From NCBI RefSeq assembly GCF_003336675.1, contig NZ_QPII01000004.1:124001-188000 (forward strand): a stretch of 64,000 nt of DNA, read 5' to 3'. A model generated the notes under the pieces. The model saw only the letters and a program-made list of their open reading frames with translations, had not been told where the DNA came from and searched no databases. Every line of letters begins with the position of its first letter. Position 1 is the first letter of the stretch. The translations under genes were made by a program, and so were the position numbers. Positions 60,078 to 64,000 of this stretch are shown here, piece by piece. The stretch comes from Billgrantia montanilacus. Lineage in GTDB: Bacteria; Pseudomonadota; Gammaproteobacteria; Pseudomonadales; Halomonadaceae.

Positions 60078-60797
60078 TCAGGCCGGCTGTGATAGGCGCG
60101 GCAGAGCCATTTCGCTGTGCAAGCGCTCCACCAACCGGTCGATACGCGCCAGGGCACTTTCAGTCGAGGCGGCCAGTACGTCACCGCCTTCCTCCTGGTG
60201 CTCGATGGCAATGTCGTGGAAGCCGCCGATGCCGATGAACTGCAGGGCGGTGCGCACGCTCGGTTCCAGGTGGTTGAGCGCGGCCAGGGGGCGCCCCGGG
60301 TCAAAGTCGAAACCGCCGCGGGAGGAGAGCAGCACCGCGTGGCGTGAACGGTCGGCCAGCAACGGTACATAGCCCTCCAGACGCAGGTGGGGGTGGGCGC
60401 CGTACTGTGGATCGAAGTCGACGGTGCGATTTATGCGGATGATATTGTCGATCCAGGCCTTGAACGCGGCCGGTGGCCCGAAGTTGTACATGGGCACGCC
60501 GAGCACCAGGATGTCGGCTCGTTCGACCTCGTCGACCAGCGCATCGCTCTCGGTGAGCAGTTCTCTCATCGGTTCGGTTTGCTGCTCGATGGGCGTGAAG
60601 GCGGCTTCGATCCATTCGACGCTGGTCAGCTGTGGCGAGGACAAGCCGATATCGCGATAGACGATCTCGGCATTCGGTTCCAGGGTGTGCCATCGGGAAA
60701 CGAAGTGGTGGGTCAGCCGGCGGGTATGTGAACCGTGATCATGGCTACCGGCGCGGCCGGGTCGCGGGCTGGCATCGAGGTGGAGTAGTCGGGTCAT
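60078..60797 (-). CDS. azoR: FMN-dependent NADH azoreductase-like protein
   Basis: A 239-residue flavodoxin-fold protein of the AzoR group: LLHLDASPRPGRAGSHD with the FMN-phosphate loop, VLGVPMYNFGPPAAFKAWID around the flavin ring and SSRGGFDFD before the final strands. It reduces quinones and azo compounds with NAD(P)H. It is divergent from a GcvA-like LysR gene (139 bp), which may regulate it. It is longer than typical AzoR by about 35 residues. Confidence 0.86.
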   Translation of the reverse strand: MTRLLHLDASPRPGRAGSHDHGSHTRRLTHHFVSRWHTLEPNAEIVYRDIGLSSPQLTSVEWIEAAFTPIEQQTEPMRELLTESDALVDEVERADILVLGVPMYNFGPPAAFKAWIDNIIRINRTVDFDPQYGAHPHLRLEGYVPLLADRSRHAVLLSSRGGFDFDPGRPLAALNHLEPSVRTALQFIGIGGFHDIAIEHQEEGGDVLAASTESALARIDRLVERLHSEMALPRLSQPA

Positions 60798-60936
60798 GGG
60801 ATTTCTCCTTCGCAGGGTGTAGCATCATTCGAGTGAGTTGTTTTCAGCCTTGTTTGCGGCTGTTTTTATCAAGCCAGAAGCCCAGTAGGGCGACAAACGA
60901 CGATTCTTTTCCGCTAATGCAAAATTAAACTCAGCC

Positions 60937-61857
60937 ATGACGCCACGCCGACTACCCTCACTCTCCGCTTTGCGCGCCTTCGAGGCGGCGGCGCGCCACC
61001 TCAGTGCCAAGCGGGCGGCCGAGGAGCTGTCGGTGACGCCGACGGCGATCAGTCACCAGATCCGCCAGCTCGAGGAGAGCTTGGGTATCGCCCTGTTCGT
61101 GCGCCGGCCGCGGCAGCTGGTACTGACGGCCCAGGGGCAGACGCTGCTGGCGGTGCTGAGCGGCTCCTTCGATGCCATCGCCGAGACGGTGACCAAGCTG
61201 CGACGGCCTCCTTCGCGCCATGGCGTGAAGCTCTCGACGACGCCAGCCGTGGCCGCGCGCTGGCTGTTGCCCTGGGTGTGTCTGCTGCGCGACGCCCACC
61301 CGCAGATCGACCTGAGCATCCAGGTCTCCCACGAGGCGGTCGCTCTGGACGGCATCGTCGCCGACATGGCGATTCGCTATGGCGTGGGCCCCTGGCCCGG
61401 GCTGGTCGCGGAGAAGCTGTTCGACAATGTCTTCGTACCCGTCTGCAGCCCCATGCTGAAGCTGCGTGAACCGGCCGAGCTGGTGCGCCATACGCTGCTC
61501 CACTTCTCTTCGCCCGCGCCGTTGGATTGGGCGGCCTGGCAGCGCCAGGTCCAGGTCCCGGGGCTCGACGTCAGCGCCGGGCTGATGTTCTCCGACGAAA
61601 CCCACGGCATCACCGCTGCGCTGGATGGCCAGGGCATAGCCTTGATGAGCCGGTACCTGATAGAGGAGGAGCTGCGTCAGGGGCGCCTGGTACAGCCATT
61701 CGGCCCCGAGATAGAGGCCGCTCCCTTCCAGCTCGTCTACCCGCCCGAGCGGTTCGAGGAGCCGGCCATCGCTGCCGTGCGCGACTGGATCATGGGGTTG
61801 TTGGACTCTCCGTCGAGAGAGAGCGCCTGCCGTTCTATCGTCGAGCGCCACTCATAA
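60937..61857 (+). CDS. LysR family regulator, GcvA-like
   Basis: A 306-residue protein beginning MTPRRLPSLSALRAFEAAAR, the characteristic opening of the GcvA-like branch, with helix-turn-helix LSAKRAAEELSVTPTAISHQ. It is divergent from azoR and its end overlaps the convergent sigma-factor gene by 6 bp. Regulation of azoR is the simplest inference. Weak ribosome site at the ATG. Confidence 0.87.
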   Translation: MTPRRLPSLSALRAFEAAARHLSAKRAAEELSVTPTAISHQIRQLEESLGIALFVRRPRQLVLTAQGQTLLAVLSGSFDAIAETVTKLRRPPSRHGVKLSTTPAVAARWLLPWVCLLRDAHPQIDLSIQVSHEAVALDGIVADMAIRYGVGPWPGLVAEKLFDNVFVPVCSPMLKLREPAELVRHTLLHFSSPAPLDWAAWQRQVQVPGLDVSAGLMFSDETHGITAALDGQGIALMSRYLIEEELRQGRLVQPFGPEIEAAPFQLVYPPERFEEPAIAAVRDWIMGLLDSPSRESACRSIVERHS

Positions 61858-62724
61858 CGTGAGCCGCGCCAGCTTGTCGGGATTGCGCACGATGAAGATA
61901 TCCGTGGCCTGCCCTGAGCGGTCGTAGCCGAAGGTAACCGTGGCGACGACGTTTCCTTCTCGATGCATCATGAAGCCGGGGCCACCGTTAATATCGGCTT
62001 CGCGCCATTGGTAGTCGGACCAGTAGCCGCGTAGCCGACTCACCAGGAAGGCCAGCACTTCCTCCAGGCCATGCAATGGCTTGAGCAGGGTGGGCACCTT
62101 GCCGCCGCCGTCGGCGCTGAGGCGCACCTCGGCCGAGAGCAGGTTCGCAAGCCGCGCCGTGACGCCCTCTGTGATGGCGAGCCGGAACGCTTCCAGCAGC
62201 GCCTGCTGGCGCTCACGCGGTGGGGCATGCCTCTGCTCGGCGGCTAGCAGATTGGCCCGCGCCCGTGACACCAGCTTGCGGCAGGCCGGCTCCTTGAGTT
62301 CGAGCATGGCGGCGATCTCGGCATACGAGGTGTCGAAGATCTCATGCAGCAAGTAGGCAGCACGCTCCTTGGGCGACAGCCGTTCCAACAACAGCATGAA
62401 GGCGGTGGAGAGCGAGTCGGCGAGCAGGGCACCATCCTCGACGGCGGCAACGGCGGGCGTGGGGATTGGCTCGGGCAGCCAGGCGCCGACATAGTCGACC
62501 CTGGCCCGGTGAGCGTTGCCCAGCAGATCGAGGCAGCGCCGCGTGCAGGCCGTTGTCAGCCAGGCGATTGGCGTATCGATCGCATCCCGATCCACCGCCT
62601 GCCACTTGAGAAAGGTGTCCTGCACCGCATCCTCGGCGTCGGCGCGCGAGCCGAGGATGCGATAAGCCAGCCCCAGCAGCATGGGGCGGGCCTCCTCGAA
62701 GAGAAGCAAGTCGGCAGAAGGCAT
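61852..62724 (-). CDS. ECF41 (SigJ-type) RNA polymerase sigma factor
   Basis: A 290-residue ECF sigma factor. Sigma2 covers residues about 10-75 (RILGSRADAEDAVQDTFLKW), sigma4 about 110-160 (SYAEIAAMLELKEPACRKLV), and a SnoaL-like C-terminal domain follows from 175. DGGGK at 205-209 and NPDKL at 281-285 are the signature motifs of group ECF41, whose fused C-terminal domain controls sigma activity instead of a separate anti-sigma factor. The start overlaps the stop of the upstream monooxygenase-like gene by 1 bp. A perfect ECF41-type promoter precedes the operon. Confidence 0.93.
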   Translation of the reverse strand: MPSADLLLFEEARPMLLGLAYRILGSRADAEDAVQDTFLKWQAVDRDAIDTPIAWLTTACTRRCLDLLGNAHRARVDYVGAWLPEPIPTPAVAAVEDGALLADSLSTAFMLLLERLSPKERAAYLLHEIFDTSYAEIAAMLELKEPACRKLVSRARANLLAAEQRHAPPRERQQALLEAFRLAITEGVTARLANLLSAEVRLSADGGGKVPTLLKPLHGLEEVLAFLVSRLRGYWSDYQWREADINGGPGFMMHREGNVVATVTFGYDRSGQATDIFIVRNPDKLARLTL

Positions 62725-63056
62725 CAGGCTTTCTCGGTTACCGGGGCCGCTTTGTCCTTGGCCCAGGTCACGGTGGCGGCGTGAATCTCGGGCGGCTGGG
62801 CAAGCAGGGGCGATACCGCGGCGATATAGGCGTCATAGGCTGGCCCCTGCATGAAGGCCTCTGGGTCCGCACCGTGGGCATAGCGCTGGAAGACGCGGAT
62901 CGTATCGGGGTCGCTGTCATCGTAGCAGTAGAAATAGGCATCATGGACCTGGCGCGACTCGATGCTGGGCGCCAGGTGGGTCTCCCAGGCGCGCCGCACC
63001 TCGTCGCGCTTGCCAGGCAGTGCCTTGTGGGTGATGAGGAGAGTGCTCTGGCTCAT
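62724..63056 (-). CDS. Antibiotic biosynthesis monooxygenase-like (ABM) domain protein, ECF41 partner
   Basis: A 110-residue ferredoxin-like protein: LLITHKALPGKRDEVRRAWE, then DAYFYCYDDSDPDTIRVFQR and AYDAYIAAVSPLL, the ABM fold that binds or oxidises small aromatic compounds. AGGAG lies 7 nt before the ATG at 63056. Known ECF41 loci usually carry a carboxymuconolactone decarboxylase, oxidoreductase or epimerase; an ABM protein is a different partner. It is the first gene of the operon behind the ECF41 promoter and would be its direct target. Confidence 0.8.
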   Translation of the reverse strand: MSQSTLLITHKALPGKRDEVRRAWETHLAPSIESRQVHDAYFYCYDDSDPDTIRVFQRYAHGADPEAFMQGPAYDAYIAAVSPLLAQPPEIHAATVTWAKDKAAPVTEKA

Positions 63057-63109
63057 ATGTGGCTCCTGAATCGGTCGAGAGATGAAGGCCGAGCGGCCGT
63101 CACTGTCAT

Positions 63110-63136
63110 GACGATTCAGGAGGGCGCTGTGTGACA
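63110..63136 (-). promoter_or_regulatory. ECF41-type promoter
   Basis: On the minus strand -35 TGTCACA (63136-63130), 16-bp spacer and -10 CGTC (63113-63110), identical to the reported ECF41 consensus. The start codon of the ABM-like gene is 54 bp beyond the -10, with its ribosome site between. This predicts positive autoregulation of the operon. Confidence 0.88.
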
Positions 63137-63158
63137 TGAGCGGTTCCCAAGTGCAGGG

Positions 63159-63335
63159 TCAACGTATCGTTTCCTCTTGCTCTGGATGAAGCGGCAGCAG
63201 GCGGCCATGCTCGCGATATAGCCCAATGTCGCGCAGCATTCGGGCGTCACACTCTTTCAATGCGATATGGTTTCGATGGCTGGCAGCATCACGGCGGCCT
63301 CGCTTCAGCCATGACGCGAGTCTGTACAGAATCAT
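63159..63335 (-). CDS. DUF1127 domain small protein
   Basis: A 58-residue protein with GGAGGGAAGGA upstream of the ATG at 63335. LYRLASWLKRGRRDAASHR and LKECDARMLRDIGLYREHG are the DUF1127 pattern. Some alphaproteobacterial DUF1127 proteins bind RNA; no function is known here. It lies 22 bp beyond the ECF41 promoter on the same strand and ends before it, so it is a separate unit. The 266 bp upstream hold no gene I can support. Confidence 0.82.
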   Translation of the reverse strand: MILYRLASWLKRGRRDAASHRNHIALKECDARMLRDIGLYREHGRLLPLHPEQEETIR

Positions 63336-63601
63336 GTTCCTTCCCTCCGAAAGCGCTGTCCTTCTGCCACTTTCCCGCTCCAGGTGAGAGGCCACACTCC
63401 GTTTATTGCCGTCAAAGGCGCTCGCTTTCCTTCGCTTCGGTGAAACGCGGTGTGATGTGCTGCGGACAGTTAATGGACACTTTGAAGATGTCAAGGCAGC
63501 CGAGTGGCCGTTCACCGGGAGGGGTGCCGTCCGGCGGCAGGGATCGAGCCTTCGTCGATCCGCTCGCCGGACGGCCAGGGGAGGGGCGTTTCTGGCAACG
63601 C

Positions 63602-64000
63602 CTAGGCGGCGGCCTGCTCCTCCTTTTCGTAGTTGATCATCCAGGCAACGCCGAACCGGTCCACCAACATGCCGAACCGGTGCGCCCAGAAGGTTTCCTC
63701 GAGCGGCATCTGCACGCTGCCGTTGTCGGCCAGGGCATTGAAGAGCCTCTCGGCTTCCAGTACCGAGTCGACGCCAATCGCAATACTCGCACCCTTGATG
63801 CCTTCGTAGGGTGCAGGGCTGCAGGGTGAGTTGTCCGATGCCATCAGCAACTGGTCACCGATACGCAGTCGGGCGTGCATGACCAGATCTCGGGCTTCCT
63901 CAGGTATTTCCATGCCTTCGCTGGCGGGCATTTCGCCGTAAGTGGCCATGGCCTCGAGCTTGGCGTCGAAGCAGCGCTGGTAGAACTCGAAGGCTTCGCG
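63602..64000 (-). CDS. VOC superfamily (PhnB-like) protein, 5' end outside the window
   Basis: The visible 132 residues have the PhnB-like pattern: EAFEFYQRCFDAKLEAMATY, then IAIGVDSVLEAERLFNALAD and the C-terminal FWAHRFGMLVDRFGVAWMIN. The frame is open through the last base of the window, so the start lies beyond 64000. It resembles the VOC protein at 36405-36800 in type. Confidence 0.85.
   Translation of the reverse strand, partial: REAFEFYQRCFDAKLEAMATYGEMPASEGMEIPEEARDLVMHARLRIGDQLLMASDNSPCSPAPYEGIKGASIAIGVDSVLEAERLFNALADNGSVQMPLEETFWAHRFGMLVDRFGVAWMINYEKEEQAAA

Noticed and set aside
1..64000. Looked for tRNA, rRNA, CRISPR arrays, prophage and transposase genes
   Set aside because: None could be recognised by reading; a covariance-model search would be needed to exclude small RNAs.

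Overview
The window looks like chromosomal DNA from a GC-rich gammaproteobacterium. A Halomonadaceae member (Halomonas or a close relative) is the best guess. That guess rests on inference: the overall protein character, an ectoine-hydrolase-like M24 protein, DUF1127 small proteins, a NepI/YgeA/ArsH gene set, and short AT-richer intergenic regions between high-GC genes. I saw no rRNA, tRNA, CRISPR array, transposase, integrase or phage structural gene. The region is accessory-type chromosome: many short transcription units, a very high share of regulators, and detoxification or efflux enzymes.

Layout. 0-7 kb: a catalytically degenerate GGDEF-EAL protein behind a truncated MEDS-like ORF, then a tautomerase, a creatininase-type amidohydrolase, an alpha/beta hydrolase, a YebC-family regulator, an M24 pita-bread protein and a GST. 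7-18 kb: SoxR, a SoxR-box-like promoter driving an ABC exporter, a RidA protein, and a LysR gene divergent from a complete RND pump operon (adaptor, permease, outer-membrane channel). 18-25 kb: a membrane-sensor chemoreceptor, a lipoprotein chorismate mutase, a quinone reductase/LysR pair, a membrane quinoprotein dehydrogenase, and back-to-back fragments of an AraC gene and an AadA-like gene. 25-34 kb: an MDR oxidoreductase, GrpB, two hydrolases (one fused to a BTAD-type activator), an MddA-like methyltransferase, AraC, NepI, a YjfB-like protein and YgeA. 34-40 kb: GFA, an FNT channel, a five-gene ArsR/SRPBCC/VOC/DUF899 operon, an SDR, LysR and a SleB-like hydrolase. 40-49 kb: a frameshifted nitrilase-family gene, an AAC(3)-I-like acetyltransferase, EamA, GGCT, OsmC, an active-looking diguanylate cyclase, and a divergent RidA/TetR pair. 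49-58 kb: PhzF, a methyltransferase, GlxA-type AraC, arylamine N-acetyltransferase, AhpD-like, NDH-2, AraC and DUF899. 58-64 kb: a PadR-MFS-arsH operon, azoreductase, LysR, an ECF41 sigma factor with a monooxygenase-like partner, DUF1127, and a partial VOC gene.

The strongest signals are regulatory. An ECF41 sigma factor has a perfect TGTCACA-N16-CGTC promoter in front of its own operon. An ArsR operon has twin 16-bp palindromes over a consensus promoter whose predicted start falls on the AUG. A PadR palindrome is repeated upstream of both padR and the MFS-arsH genes. A TetR/RidA intergenic region carries three copies of one dyad. A SoxR-like box with a 19-bp spacer precedes an ABC exporter.

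Two families of palindromic intergenic elements occur twice each (A: 11.6 and 53.4 kb; B: 32.8 and 52.2 kb). Both have inverted ends, paired compensatory changes between copies, and short and long forms. They are the best candidates for something undescribed. Several C-terminal-only or N-terminal-only gene remnants (MEDS, AraC, AadA, VOC, dienelactone hydrolase, DUF899) show that the region has been eroded by deletions.
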